Shown piece after piece: positions 13,801 to 24,480 of a DNA stretch of 64,000 nucleotides. Source of the stretch: Diospyros lotus (taxonomy: Eukaryota; Streptophyta; Magnoliopsida; Ericales; Ebenaceae). Each line of letters opens with the position of its first letter. The first letter of the stretch is position 1. The position numbers and the translations under genes were made by a program. The stretch spans positions 6,694,587 through 6,758,586 of the forward strand of contig NW_026267104.1 in the NCBI RefSeq assembly GCF_014633365.1, read 5' to 3'. The notes beneath the pieces are model-generated. The model had not been told where the DNA came from. It did not search any database and saw only the letters and a list, made by a program, of their open reading frames with translations.

Positions 13801-16800
13801 AAGCGAGCATAGAAAATTCACTAACTTCTCTTACAATGCTTGATGTAGCTGGAATCACGGGTTTGAGTTTGCAAACCTTCAAAGATAACTGGAGCTCAGA
13901 TTATCAGCATACAAATAATGCTGGAATTCCTGATCCAAATGGGAAAATAGACTGGAGTTTTAAGTAAGTTCTCCCAACAATTCTAGTTCTTGTGATATAT
14001 TTATGTTGAGTGCTATGGATTCATCTTGTCATATTTTCAAACGTTAAGATTTTGATATTGTTCATGAAATTGGTATTGTTTCTTTCTGGATCACCATAGA
14101 CACCAGAGATCACCCATCTGAAGGTGTCTTCAACACACCTGAATATGCATGATAAGGAAAAAGCTCCCTCTCACTATCCTTCCATCCTAGCACCCTCCTA
14201 TTCCACATAATTGAAACACCACTTCCACTGCCTACAGGCGCAAATATATTCATTCCATAGATTTTCCACCTACAGTACCTCTCACCAGATCAATTTGTAA
14301 CTCCTTCTCTTCTCTTGAGTGTACGCAACATCCACCTTCAATCTATTAGTTGAGCATTCACTGACAAACCTCTCCACATTCAAATCCCTTAATTCCAGAT
14401 GATGATCCTCAAATTGATGCGATATTCTGTTTTCCTTTCAGGCCACATTTGCTTCTTTACTCCATTGTTTAGTGGGCACTCCAGCTTGCTCATATCACTT
14501 TACATACTGTTCCTCCCCCCAACCGACCAAATTTTTATTTTATCATTCTCCTTATTGCCTTGCATCCTAGCTTAGCTTTGAACAAATCCCTAACAACTCT
14601 GTAAGCTTTTGGGGTTTCTAGCGTGTAAGAGGGTGAAGGGAGTATACAATGGCATCTTTGTTTTTGATGTGGTGGGAAGAGAGTGAAGAAAGTTGAGGCA
14701 TTTGGCCTTTTTCCTTGATGTGGTCAAGATGGTAAATTAATGCACTTCTGAGGATGTATAGCTGGCAATACATTGATTAAAGATGTCTTTATTTGATATT
14801 TTTCATTTGTAGCTTTGAGGATTGTTGTCCAAGTATTGCTCCTCCATTTTTTATTTTTTTGATGATTTTATAAGAGAGCTTAGTTTCCATAATAGTTAGG
14901 TGAAATATTGCTTTAATATGATTTATTCACTCATTAAGAAATGTTTTCCCTTTCCGATTGTGTTCCAGTACTCATGAAAAATTGCACATTGCATGCTTGA
15001 CTGCCATGTACTTAATGTATAAGTATCTATGAAAAGAAATGAAGGTTTTGCACTTTCGGTGCTGTTTCAGGAAATATTTGAGATGTGTGCATTAGGATGT
15101 CCAAGTAATGAATTTTTTTTTTCCCAAATAATTGACATGTTTGCAGGATATTTGACTGATGACTTGTATGTCCATGAAGTTCTGACATCCTATGCAGACT
15201 TTGCATCTCCATAGAAGTGCCTAAGCTTTGAAGTGTGCAATTTTAGTACCTTTTTTTTTTCTCTTCCATTTTTTATTTTTAACTTTATATTTTAGAGGCT
15301 CTATATTATTAAAATATGTGTGCGCACATTTATTTTATTCTATTAATTCTATAACTTTTGCTTCTTCTTAACCATTGGTCTGGTTTTATTAATTCAAATC
15401 ATTGTTTGTTGTCACTGCTATTACTTTGAGGCTAAGCTGTTTAAGTGTATTAACCTTGAATACTGGTGAAGTTTGTTCCTATAGTGTTTTGAAATTGGAT
15501 GTGCAATAGGAGTTTTTGGCTGTTCTAAGTAATTATAATTGCCCTTTCTTTTCAGTGCCTTGGTTGGTCTCTTTTTCCCTGCTGTCACAGGAATTATGGC
15601 AGGTTCAAATCGATCTGCCTCACTAAAAGACACTCAGAGTTCTATTCCTCTTGGAACTCTTGCTGCAACTCTCTCAACATCCGGCTTATATTTTATTTCT
15701 GTGTTTTTATTTGGAGCTCTTGCAACCAGACAAAAGCTTTTGACAGACAGGTAGTTGTCTTTTGTATGGTTTTTAAAATTGCTGCCTCGAGAAAGGCAAA
15801 CTTCTTCTTTCTTTATCTCTAATTGTATTTGCATCATGGATGTGCTTAAGAATTTTTGTTTATCTCAGGGTTATATCAGTGTTTTTTTAATTAATGTACT
15901 ATGAGTGCTCCAAATATCAATTTAGTTAATAATTTCTAAATGCAGTGTGTTAATTGTAATAGAATGGGTGTTTTTTTCACTTTGGTAAACTGGATCTGCT
16001 ATCAAATGCTTTTTAATTAACAAATAGAAGAGCAACTGTCTTCCAGCCAAAGGGCTTTGTTCTGAATTTATTTTGTGTTGGGAACCTTGGCATGCACATT
16101 ATCTTTGCTTTTCTTGAAAGCTGCATGGTTGGGATGTATGATAGATGATTTCCCATATTCACAAATATATATATAGTTCCACTTATTTAGCAAAGCACAT
16201 ATTCATTGTCTATACACCTTTTTGCTACCTCTGACAGAAAGGATTAACATGTTAATGAGTGCTAACATTTTATGGAAATTCTTATAAAACAAAAGGCAAA
16301 GTAGTTGTAGGGTTTTTTGATTTTCTGCTTTTGTATTTGAACTTCTTGTAGAACTGTAGCATTAAGTTATATTGAACTGTCCTCAGTGTTTAATCTTGAG
16401 ATTTTTAATTGTCGTTATGATCTTGTTTTCATTTATTTCTTTTTAGCTATGTTTTTTTTTTTTTTCCTTCCAAAACTTGATTCATATTGGAAAAAACAAA
16501 ATTAACAGCTCTGGTTTTGGAATATTTGTGACAATTTGAAAGATTTATTGGTCAATCTGTCCTTTATTGATGCTATGAATTAATAAGAAAAGATGCTTGT
16601 TTGAACTTCATTTGGTTAACTTATTTCTTTTAAGGGCATAACTGGAGCTACTTGTGCAGGCTACTAACAGCTACAGTTGCATGGCCTTTTCCTGCAATTG
16701 TGCAATTAGGAATTATCCTTTCAACATTAGGTGCAGCACTTCAGAGCTTGACAGGTGCTCCACGTCTGCTTGCAGCAATAGCTAATGATGACATCCTACC

Positions 16801-19800
16801 TGTTCTTAACTACTTCAAGGTTGCAGATGGGAATGAACCTTATATTGCCACCCTCTTTACTGCCTTCATCTGTGTTTGCTGTGTCATAATTGGGAATCTG
16901 GATCTTATCACACCCACTATAACTATGTTTTTCCTCCTATGCTATGCTGGTGTGAACTTATCTTGCTTCCTTCTAGATCTTTTAGATGCTCCCAGCTGGC
17001 GGCCTCGGTGGAAATTTCACCACTGGAGTCTCTCTCTTCTTGGAGCATCACTTTGTATAGGTATGCATCCTTGACATCTGATCACTGTTATTTTACTTTG
17101 TACCTTACCTCTTTATTTTTGATTGGGCTTAGTTGAGGAAACCTTTTAAATGTATTAGGCAGAGAAAAAATAGCTGTTGATCTGCTGGGACATTTATATC
17201 TTACTAGCTTGTACAATCCTTTTCATGTAGTAACAGGAAATGGTATTCTATTGGCTATTTTATATATTCTTTTCCTGCAATAACAGGGAACTCTATTTTG
17301 GAGCAAAAAAGAAAAAGGAAACTCTGTTTCTTCATTTGGTACCCTTATTTAGAAGGCAGGAGGAAATGCTTTTTTTCCCTTTATGTTTGACCCCTGCTTA
17401 AAAATTGTTTGAATAAATAAATAATGTAAAATGATGAGAAATCATTGAAAATGATGTTTTCATCCAAGTTCTGTCGTTCTACCATTATTATTTTCTTTTT
17501 CTTATTTTGTTGTCCATGGATGTCAAGCCAGGAATATAGATTTCCATTGCATTCAATTTCTTTCCCTGCTGAATCCATGAAAGATTTTGTTTATAGATGT
17601 TATACATCTTTCAGCCTCTGGTTTCGAAGAGATAATGGATCGCAAATAGCCCAGATGTTAATGGAGTGTAGCGGACCATAAATATATCCACGTACAACTG
17701 AAACCATGCTAAGGCCAAATTCTCAGCACATACTAAGGAAATCTAACTCATTATGTTGATTGGATATTTTTTAAGAAGAATGAGTCAGGAAGATAGTTCT
17801 AGTTTACATAGATAGCTTGGTTTCTCCTGTTTTCTTTCTCTTCCTCTCCTCTCTTTTATTGTAGAAGTCATTACAGCGAGTATCACTAAGAACAACTTAA
17901 AAAGGTTCAGATTTGTTTACTCAGTGATGCTATAAGTGGATGAAAGGAAGCACTTATTATGTACCAGGAGTCTATTGTCTTACTTTGCCACAAGATGCCT
18001 TTTTTGGGCTTGCGTGCATTTCTTTGCATGTGTTATTTTCACACGTTCCTGAAACATATTCTGCTGTTGCCTTCTTTTTGTTTCTTGCAGTGATCATGTT
18101 CTTCATTTCCTGGTCTTTCACTGTGGTCTCTCTAGCGTTGGCTAGTCTCATATATTATTATGTGAGCCTCAAGGGGAAAGCTGGAGACTGGGGTGATGGT
18201 TTCAAAAGTGCATATTTTCAGTTAGCACTCCGAAGTCTTCGATCCTTAGGAGGTGTGTATGCTTAAAGTGATTATTATTTTTTCTTTTTTATAATTCTTC
18301 AAATTTTATAATTTCAATAATGCTTGAAGGTATTATAGTAAATTATCATGCACTCAATGTGTGGTTGTTTGTCAAGTTCTGGATCACCTGAACCTGTATT
18401 TGTTTGGTATGATCAGACTTTAGTATGCACACAATTATCAACTGGGTATGAAAATTTTGTAATATATTTATCATTAGCCATCAAAGGTGGTTGTTTTTAT
18501 TTTAAATTTGATTCTGTTTTGGCAACAGGAAAAGAATAAATGACATCACTTAACATTTGTATCTCTGTATTTATTGTTTCATTAGTTCAAGACGCCAAAC
18601 TCTTTGTTAAAATTTGAAAAGAATATATTACATATTAACAAGTTATACTTAGTGAAATTACTGATTAGCCATAGTACTTACCTACGAAACAAATGTGATA
18701 GTTGAAACCATTCTTCTTCTTTCTTTGTTGTGATAGATAAAACTATATTAAAACAATAACAAGGAATCCCTATACAAACAGAAATCAATTGTCTATATAC
18801 AAGTGTATGTCATCTATGAATTGCACAAAGTTGAGAGAGAATAAAGAGATGCATTTATTGGATCAGACTAAATAAAACATGTGTCCTTTTCAATCATAGG
18901 GATTGGTCTCCAGTGAAACAGTGTAACATGAGAAGAATATGTATATTTGAAAGTGGCAAACAACACAATTATTGGTATCAATTATTGCACTCTTTTTGAA
19001 ACTATTTTTGTGAAAATGGGGTGAAGTGAGAGCTTCTATGAAGAAAAAGAAAGAACCTGAAAAGAGAGAACTGAAACTGAAATTTGCTGAAAATGATTCT
19101 TGACAATAGAAACAGAAGAGCATATGAGTATTTATAGACTGTGAACTCAACTGATTCTGTTAGAGATACAACTAAACTTGATAGCTGTACAAAGACAAGT
19201 GGACAAGTCCTAACCAACAAACTTAACTAAACTATAACTACACTTAACAATAACTGCAGCTAATATTCCTTTGTACAGGACAAATAGAACTATTTCTCTT
19301 AACATAGGGAAACATGATATCACCTACCTTGCATGCCATGTGATGTTTGTTTTGTCTCTCAGCCTCATGCAATACAGTTTTTGGTGTCAATTATTGTACT
19401 CCTGTTGAAACTATTGAAACTGTTTTTCTGAAAATAGGGCAACATGATATCACCTACCTTCCATGCCATGTGATGTTTGTTTTATGTCTGAACTTCATGC
19501 CTGGATTTCAACTTCTTGCTTACTATTATTTATTTTGATAAGTACAAGATGCATGAAAGAATCTTCCCTGTCCAAAATAATGAAAACCAGGAATTCATGC
19601 TAGAAAAATGACAAAATATTTCGAAATTGTATGATGGAGACAAACAGAAAGGGTTGTGTACTAAATCAAGAATACATAGCAATGGAGAGAAAAGGGGGGT
19701 TGGGGGGGGGGGGGGGGGGGGGTGATGAGGGAAGGCTTTGGTGGTCTTGTCAAAAATTGGTTCGTTCAGCTGCTGGGATCCTTGTGATTGTGATAATAAA

Positions 19801-22800
19801 GTAAGAATAGCGTGTACTTTCCCCTCAACAAAAATGAGAAAAATACTTAGCCACAAGGGGAGGGAAGACAAAAGGTACATGAATACTGTAATTATCAATT
19901 CTTACCTTATGATCCATGTTAGAATTTAGAATGAGGTGTAACATGGAGTTCATTTAGTCTTCCGGTCATTTTAGAACTATGTGGTAGTAAAAAACATGTT
20001 TTAGTTGCTAGGAAACTCTCTTGGATAGGTCATTTAGAGTTTATAATCTTTCTACTAGTTTTTCATACTGCTTATTTTTCTATAATAATATGTTGACTTA
20101 TGTAAATTTTTTTCTGGGCAGTTTGTATCACTTGCATTAACTAATCTTAATATCATTCTGATGATCTAAAATGCTTCTCTTTTTTTTTATAATTTTAAAT
20201 TTTAACTTACCATATTTAGTTTTTGTTTTGTCTAATCTTTACCATTTTTGTTGAACATGCATCATATTTTCACTTCATGTTATCAATTGTAATTTCTATT
20301 TCCATTTTGGCAATATAGTTTTGATAATATGACTTATGTGATGGCATGCATAGTTGCAAACGGATGCATGAATCCATAGTTATTGGCTTCCCTCCTAGCC
20401 CCCTGGAATTAAGATCTGGATCACACCTTCCAAATCAGTGTTCCAAAAATCGGCCTAGGCAGCCACCGCGAATTTGGCCTAGTCGGCCCCCCTAGGCACT
20501 GGCCCGATTAATCGGCGGGGGCACCTAGGTGGCCCAGGCGGCTAGACACCGCCTGGGACGCCTAATTTTTTGCTTATCTCTCCGCGTCTCCCCCTTCTCT
20601 AGCCCAAGGCCGCCGCTACTTGAACGTCTCTGCCTCAAAGCCGTTGGTACCTCATCGCTGCCTCCAGCTCCATCGCGACCTCCTCTACACCATTGCCGCC
20701 ATCAAGCTCCATCCTTGCCGACGCGTCCTCGTTGACTCGAGCTCCATCTCCGTTGCCTAGCCATCCCAGTTTCTATATAAACAGATCTGTTTATATATTT
20801 ATCTATTTGTGTATATATATAAACAATATATTAATAAATCTACTTATATATTTATCTTTTTATATACATAAACATATATATAAGTTTTATTTTTTTTTTT
20901 AACTTTAATTTATCTGAAAATAACATGAAATTACATTAAAAACTTAAAAAAAAAAAATAGCAGTCCGCCTAGGCATCCTAAGCGCTAGGCCCTAGTGTGG
21001 TGCCCGACTAGCACCTAATGCGTTTTAGAACACTGTTCCAAATAGTGGTTCTTTTGCATCCTGGGTTCACAAGGAATGCAATCTGAATCCCCAAGAATGG
21101 GGATCCCAAATAGTGCATGAGTTAAATTAAAACAATTAAAGGGAAGAAACTTAAAGTAAGAATAATTTTCAAAGGAAATTAGAGAAAAATGCTTGCCTAT
21201 CTCACTATCTTGCATGTTTTATTGGATTTTGAATTATATTCAAATCTAACTTCCTTTGCATAGGATTCTTTATTCCATAATTGGTACAAAAAACACAAAA
21301 GAAATCAAAAAACAAAAAAACCTACTTCTATAATAGAAAAGTATCAATCTACCTAACTTCAACCTACTTCTATTATAGAAAAGTATCAATCTACCAAATT
21401 TAGACTTTAGTACAACTATAAAATGTACCAAGACCCCAAATAACAAACGAATTTAGCCTACTCTTTCCTTACCTCAAAATTAGCATACTAACATACTACG
21501 TACCTGTTCCTGTTCCCTTATCATGGCTCAGAATGTACCATATTCTTGGTTAGTATGGATGTATCTACTTATGGTTTGGTCTTTACACTGTTTAGTTGGG
21601 ATATCCTCAAGTACCAAATGTTTTGGAATTAAGTTTAACTTGCACACTTTATCCTTTGATGGGCGTGCACACTTGCGCCTTGCAAGCTAGAATTAGTTCT
21701 ATTGTGAGATATGGGGAACACATTGTGTTGGACTTGGAATTCTTGTCGATGCAGCATCCTAATTTTTCTCTGCTACATATACATGTTAGTGTGAAGTAGA
21801 AATATCTGTTTTGTCTGTTTAACTTGCTTCTACTTGCCAATGCAGCAAACCAAGTTCACCCAAAAAATTGGTATCCTATTCCCCTCATATTCTGCCGGCC
21901 ATGGGGCAAGCTACCAGAGAATGTTCCTTGCCATCCCAAGCTTGCTGACTTTGCCAACTGCATGAAGAAAAAGGGCAGGGGAATGTCCATCTTTGTGTCA
22001 ATACTAGATGGAGACTACCATGAACATGCTGAAGATGCCAAGGCTGCCTGCAAACAGCTCAGTACTTACATCGACTACAAAAGGTGTGAAGGTGTAGCAG
22101 AGATTGTTGTAGCTCCCAGTATGTCTGATGGTTTCCGTGGCATTGTCCAAACCATGGGCCTTGGGCATCTTAAGCCCAACATTGTGGTGATGCGGTACCC
22201 TGAAATATGGCGACGTGAGAACTTAATTGAAATTCCTGCCACCTTTGTAGGGATAATCAATGACTGCATTGTTGCAAACAAGGCAGTTGTTATCGTCAAG
22301 GGACTTGACGAGTGGCCTAACGAGTATCAGAGGCAGTATGGTACCATTGATTTGTATTGGATTGTGAGGGATGGTGGTCTCATGCTCTTGCTCTCCCAGC
22401 TTCTCCTAACCAAGGAGACCTTCGAGAGCTGTAAGATTCAGGTTTTCTGCATTGCAGAGGAGGAGGATGATGCGGAGGGGCTAAAGGCTGATGTCAAGAA
22501 GTTCCTTTACGATCTAAGGATGCAGGCTGAAGTGATTGTTATATCAATGAAGTCGTGGGACGTCCAGGTGGAGGGCGGTTCACAACAAGATGAATCAGTA
22601 GATGCATTCACTGCTGCTCAGCGACGAATTGCTAGTCACCTAGCAGAGATGAAGCAGAAGGCGCAGAAAGAAGGGACGCCTCTGATGGCTGATGGTAAGC
22701 CCGTGGTTGTGAACGAGCAGCAGGTCGAAAAATTCCTCTACACCACCTTGAAGCTGAACTCGACAATACTACACTACTCTAGAATGGCTGCTGTAGTGCT

Positions 22801-22936
22801 TGTGAGTCTACCTCCTCCGCCTCTCAATCACCCGGCGTACTTTTACATGGAGTACATGGATCTTTTGGTCGAAAATGTGCCTAGAATGTTAATTGTACGA
22901 GGATATCGAAGGGATGTTGTCACCTTGTTCACATAG
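778..22936 (+). CDS. CCC1: Cation-chloride cotransporter CCC1 (3' nine exons, 5' end outside the window)
   Basis: CCC1 is the plant cation-coupled chloride cotransporter of the SLC12 family, a 12-helix protein moving chloride with K+ and/or Na+ and placed in endomembranes such as the TGN. Coding exons: 778-892, 9791-9891, 10062-10123, 10583-10810, 13849-13963, 15556-15750, 16660-17060, 18091-18252, 21846-22936. All have AG/GT edges and the frame holds across every junction, giving about 823 residues of an expected 950-1000. Visible landmarks are MGGIGES and [20 protein letters not shown] in the first transmembrane segments, [41 protein letters not shown], and the long cytosolic C-terminal domain in the last exon ([31 protein letters not shown]). 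It ends RDVVTLFT before TAG. The N-terminal cytosolic region and first helices lie left of the window. The gap between the first two exons is 8.9 kb and is filled with Copia sequence. No inactivating change was seen. Confidence 0.96.
1166..1700 (-). mobile_element. Copia 3' end fragment: RNase H remnant, polypurine tract and LTR
   Basis: On the minus strand, about 1700-1308 translates as the end of a Copia RNase H. It shows [20 protein letters not shown], then [14 protein letters not shown] and [17 protein letters not shown], with three stops between them. It ends just before the polypurine tract TTGAGGGGGAGTG. The LTR then begins TGTTAGAATAG at 1297. Its far edge is unclear and is put near 1166. 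Nothing further upstream in the element (reverse transcriptase, integrase) was found, so this is a 5'-truncated relic. It belongs to a different Copia lineage from its neighbours at 1-577 and 1862-7068. Confidence 0.75.
1862..2244 (+). repeat. 5' LTR of Copia A
   Basis: A 383-bp LTR bounded by TG and CA and followed directly by the tRNA-Met primer site at 2245-2256. It differs from the 3' LTR by a 4-bp indel near base 13 and about twenty substitutions, counted by eye. Confidence 0.9.
2289..3380 (+). pseudogene. Copia A gag, broken by in-frame stops
   Basis: One reading frame carries the whole gag. It starts at an ATG (MDPQGHGN), passes [13 protein letters not shown] (the gag N-terminal motif) and the UBN2-type core ([42 protein letters not shown]), and ends with a zinc knuckle [14 protein letters not shown] (CX2CX4HX4C) near 3103. 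Stops at about 2562, 2595, 2673 and 2966 break it, but no frameshift is needed, so decay has been mainly by point mutation. It would have formed the virus-like particle. Confidence 0.85.
3381..6681 (+). pseudogene. Copia A pol: protease, integrase, reverse transcriptase, RNase H, all broken
   Basis: The order of domains is seen in pieces. The protease shows [11 protein letters not shown] near 3410. The pre-integrase zinc region shows [20 protein letters not shown] and KCDHCILAK (3810-3930). The integrase shows [10 protein letters not shown] (about 4170). The reverse transcriptase (5305-5590) shows [36 protein letters not shown] and LHRSLYGLK, then [10 protein letters not shown] near 5730 (the YVDD box with a stop in place of Y) and [14 protein letters not shown]. 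RNase H ends near 6700 with [17 protein letters not shown]. Stops and frame changes occur in every domain, so no protein can be made. Confidence 0.88.
6682..7068 (+). repeat. 3' LTR of Copia A
   Basis: A 387-bp copy of the 5' LTR, preceded by a purine-rich tract with a run of eight G. It is followed by TTTCA at 7069-7073, which repeats 1857-1861. Confidence 0.9.
7074..7744. other. CCC1 intron DNA, nothing recognised
   Basis: Between Copia A and the possible Gypsy LTR. There is no coding signature on either strand. A short run of related words (TAAAATGA, GCATAATG) recurs at 7200-7270. It could be the distal part of the Gypsy-type element next to it. Confidence 0.4.
7745..8582 (-). mobile_element. 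Possible Gypsy-type LTR in a CCC1 intron (left edge uncertain)
   Basis: On the minus strand the right edge reads TGTGACATCCCATAAAT, the usual start of many plant Gypsy LTRs. A TATA-like CCTATAAATAGG lies near 7980-7992. GCTGCCACC-type words recur through the stretch (8030-8160 and 8470). No polypurine tract, second LTR or target duplication was found, and the left edge could lie anywhere from about 7170 to 7750. It is probably a solo or decayed LTR. Confidence 0.4.
7834..7878. repeat. G-homopolymer tract
   Basis: A near-pure run of G broken only by AA at its left side. Tracts like this can form G-quadruplexes and are prone to sequencing and assembly length errors. Confidence 0.9.
8583..9790. 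other. CCC1 intron DNA, no element recognised
   Basis: AT-rich intron with a T20 tract near 9244. It ends in the acceptor TTGCTTGTAG just before exon 9791-9891. No open frame or repeat boundary could be supported. Confidence 0.5.
10811..12980. other. CCC1 intron, AT-rich, no element recognised
   Basis: First half of the 3.0-kb intron between exons 10583-10810 and 13849-13963. The stretch 12010-12650 is less AT-rich and looks inserted, but neither coding sequence nor repeat ends were found in it. Confidence 0.45.
12980..13740. repeat. Block of short repeated motif in both orientations
   Basis: The word GGTTTTCAAAAATAAAGAA and close variants occur at least five times (about 12990, 13030, 13135, 13550 and 13580). 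It also occurs in reverse near 13620 as CTTATTTTTGAAAAC. ACCAGT or ACCGGT words often adjoin it. An imperfect hairpin pairs about 13064-13085 with 13108-13129. The structure resembles the subterminal repeats of a decayed DNA transposon, but no terminal repeats or target duplication were found. Confidence 0.6.
13964..15555. other. CCC1 intron, no element recognised
   Basis: 1.6-kb intron. The stretch 14090-14580 is richer in C and may be an old insertion, but no coding or terminal signature was seen. T-rich tracts occur at 15113 and 15251. Confidence 0.45.
15751..16659. other. CCC1 intron, nothing recognised
   Basis: AT-rich intron between exons 15556-15750 and 16660-17060. It has ordinary splice edges (GTAGTT and GTGCAG) and no repeat boundary. 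Confidence 0.5.
17061..18090. other. CCC1 intron, nothing recognised
   Basis: 1.03-kb intron. The open frame that runs into exon 18091-18252 from 17940 is intronic up to the acceptor TTTCTTGCAG at 18090. Confidence 0.5.
18253..18970. other. CCC1 intron DNA, nothing recognised
   Basis: Left part of the 3.6-kb intron before the last exon. It starts with the weak donor GTGTGT. No repeat edge was found before the tandem duplication at 18972. Confidence 0.45.
18972..19500. repeat. Tandem duplication in a CCC1 intron, first copy split by a solo LTR
   Basis: A unit of about 125 bp starting TTGGTRTCAATTATTG and containing ATGATATCACCTACCTT is present twice: 18972-19021 joined to 19305-19378, and 19381-19500. 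The first copy is interrupted by the solo LTR at 19022-19304. The duplication is therefore probably older than the LTR insertion. Confidence 0.75.
19022..19304 (-). mobile_element. Solo LTR (Copia-like), CCC1 intron
   Basis: On the minus strand it starts TGTTAAGAGAAATAG and ends GCTCTCACTTCA, 283 bp. The flanks TGGGG (19017-19021) and TAGGG (19305-19309) agree at four of five bases, as expected for an aged target duplication. A TATA-like CTATAAATAC lies near 19130. It is the same family as the solo LTR at 39658-39979 (shared starts, AAGTTTGTTxGT, TCTCTAACAGA, CATAGAAGCTCT). No internal region remains, so the element was lost by LTR-LTR recombination. Confidence 0.8.
19310..20427. other. CCC1 intron DNA with a G tract
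   Basis: Besides the second duplication copy, it holds a G-rich tract at about 19694-19722 (GGGGGGTT then a long G run). The rest is AT-rich with no element recognised. Confidence 0.5.
20436..21035. mobile_element. Non-autonomous hAT transposon (600 bp) in the last CCC1 intron
   Basis: The ends form a terminal inverted repeat, CAGTGTTCCAAAA on the left and CAGTGTTCTAAAA on the right read inward. They are flanked by an exact 8-bp target duplication TTCCAAAT at 20428-20435 and 21036-21043. The CAGTG start and 8-bp duplication are hAT hallmarks. The left half is strikingly GC-rich, with repeated GGCCTAGGC, GGCGG and GCCTAGG words. The right half is AT-rich with TATATAAACA words. No transposase is present; the short open frame at 20529-20735 resembles no known protein. 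Confidence 0.88.
21044..21845. other. CCC1 intron DNA with a small tandem repeat
   Basis: A 43-bp unit beginning CCTACTTCTATAATAG is repeated once at about 21322-21405. The rest is AT-rich intron that ends in the acceptor CAATGCAG at 21845. Confidence 0.5.
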
Positions 22937-24480
22937 TTGTCTTTTAATCACCCTTAATCGGACTGTAATTACTAGTTTTCTTGTCCATTGCTTGCCCTTT
23001 CCGCGCCAAAAAAGAGAACCCACCTTTAATTCTTGTACTTTAGATTAGCCCCATTCTTTCACAATCATTCTTGTTAACATTTTATATCAGCTCAAGTTTT
23101 GAAAACCAAGGAAATGAGTTTTTGGGATGATGTGCTTGAGCTTTGTCGATCATTTCTCGGTGCTAGATTGATTCAATTTTTGTCTTTTGAGGTTCTGTTT
23201 CTGGGGGAAGTTGGTTCATCATTGATAACATGAAAACATAATCAGCATGCGAGGACCTGTTTTGGCTAATAAATGATTTTGTGCTCTTGTTTTCTTTTGG
23301 CTTCCAAAGCCCCCTCCTTTTGTTATTTGACAAATTTAACTCAGTTTTTATCAAGTCACCCAAAAAAAAAAAAACTTTATTTGAATTTTTAAATTTTTGA
23401 TCAAATTTGTATTTGTTTAATAATAATATTTTGTATTTATTTGGTTTTAATTATGAATTGTTGTTCACGTTCGGTAAATTTTGCCGTTAAAATACCAATC
23501 ATGTTGATGTACGTCGTGTTATTTTCACCATACAAAGAATTAAAAATGACTTAAAGAGTCTTCACGGAAGAGAATAACTTGTAAACTAAGCTAATTCTCT
23601 ACTAATGTCCTTTTTACAAAGGTCAAGTGTCATGTCATGTCTCAGTCCATAGTGTGTTTAGAATTGGTCGCTTCAGAGAATAGTATTATAGGCAAAGGAT
23701 GGTACAAAATATCAATGCTTGTAAGAGTTAATTATCAAAAAAGAAAACTCATTTTTTACTGTATTTTTAATTATGCATTGAACTTTCAATTTTTTGAATA
23801 CTAGGTTTAAACTTCAATTTGTATCAAATATGTATTAATTTATTGATAAAAGAGATCGTTAATTTTTAGCATGTTATTTTCAATTAAATGATATTGTTTT
23901 AAAAAAAAAATGAATTGACTTAATAGAATAGTTTTTTAAATGTCATATTACCTTATTTAAAATCTCTTATTTGCTAAATAAGATGGATTAAATTAGACAT
24001 TTAGGTGATGTCAACTAAGAATTTTACATTTCGGCATGGTGAATATGCATAGCTTTCAAGAGTGTTTGCTTTTTAATAAATAATTTTAATGAAAGAAGAT
24101 AATGGTACAAGTTTAAAATAAATTAAAAACAATTGGTCCTGTTGAAATAATTCAAAGTTGGGTGCATAATTGAAACATTATAAAAGATGGAGTTTTTATT
24201 TTTTGGTAATTAATCTTATTTATAATAAATATTTTCTTCAACTTTATTGATACAAACTTTAGAATATACCATATCTTCACCAAGGAAGGATATGTGAGCT
24301 ATGTGAAAGATTAAGATCAAACTAGTTGTCAAGGATTAGGATCGGATTCTCTTGGTTGGTTTGAGTTAGATATTTGCGTTAGACAAATCCCACTTTTAGG
24401 ATTTGTTTTGAATTCATTTGTTGATCTCATTACAACATTCATTATTTGTTTTCTGATTCCTCAATCAAGCCAAAGAGAGT
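22937..24480. other. CCC1 3' untranslated region and intergenic spacer
   Basis: The region after the CCC1 stop is the likely 3' UTR. Several AATAAT/TAATAAA-like words occur from 23260 on, but I cannot pick a polyadenylation site. Beyond about 23370 the DNA is very AT-rich with no gene or element recognised. Confidence 0.5.

Noticed and set aside
15027..15214. Overlapping 61-residue frames on both strands
   Set aside because: Intron DNA with no conserved motif; the overlap on both strands argues for chance.
17940..18090. Open frame extending CCC1 exon 18091-18252 upstream
   Set aside because: The acceptor TTTCTTGCAG at 18090 and the protein alignment show that the exon starts at 18091; the rest is intron.
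20529..20735. Pro/Ser/Arg-rich open frame inside the hAT element
   Set aside because: Lies wholly in the GC-rich half of a transposon and does not match any protein I recognise.
24240..24480. LTR-like AT-rich stretch before CAT copy 1
   Set aside because: No paired LTR, primer site, TG...CA ends or target duplication could be found.
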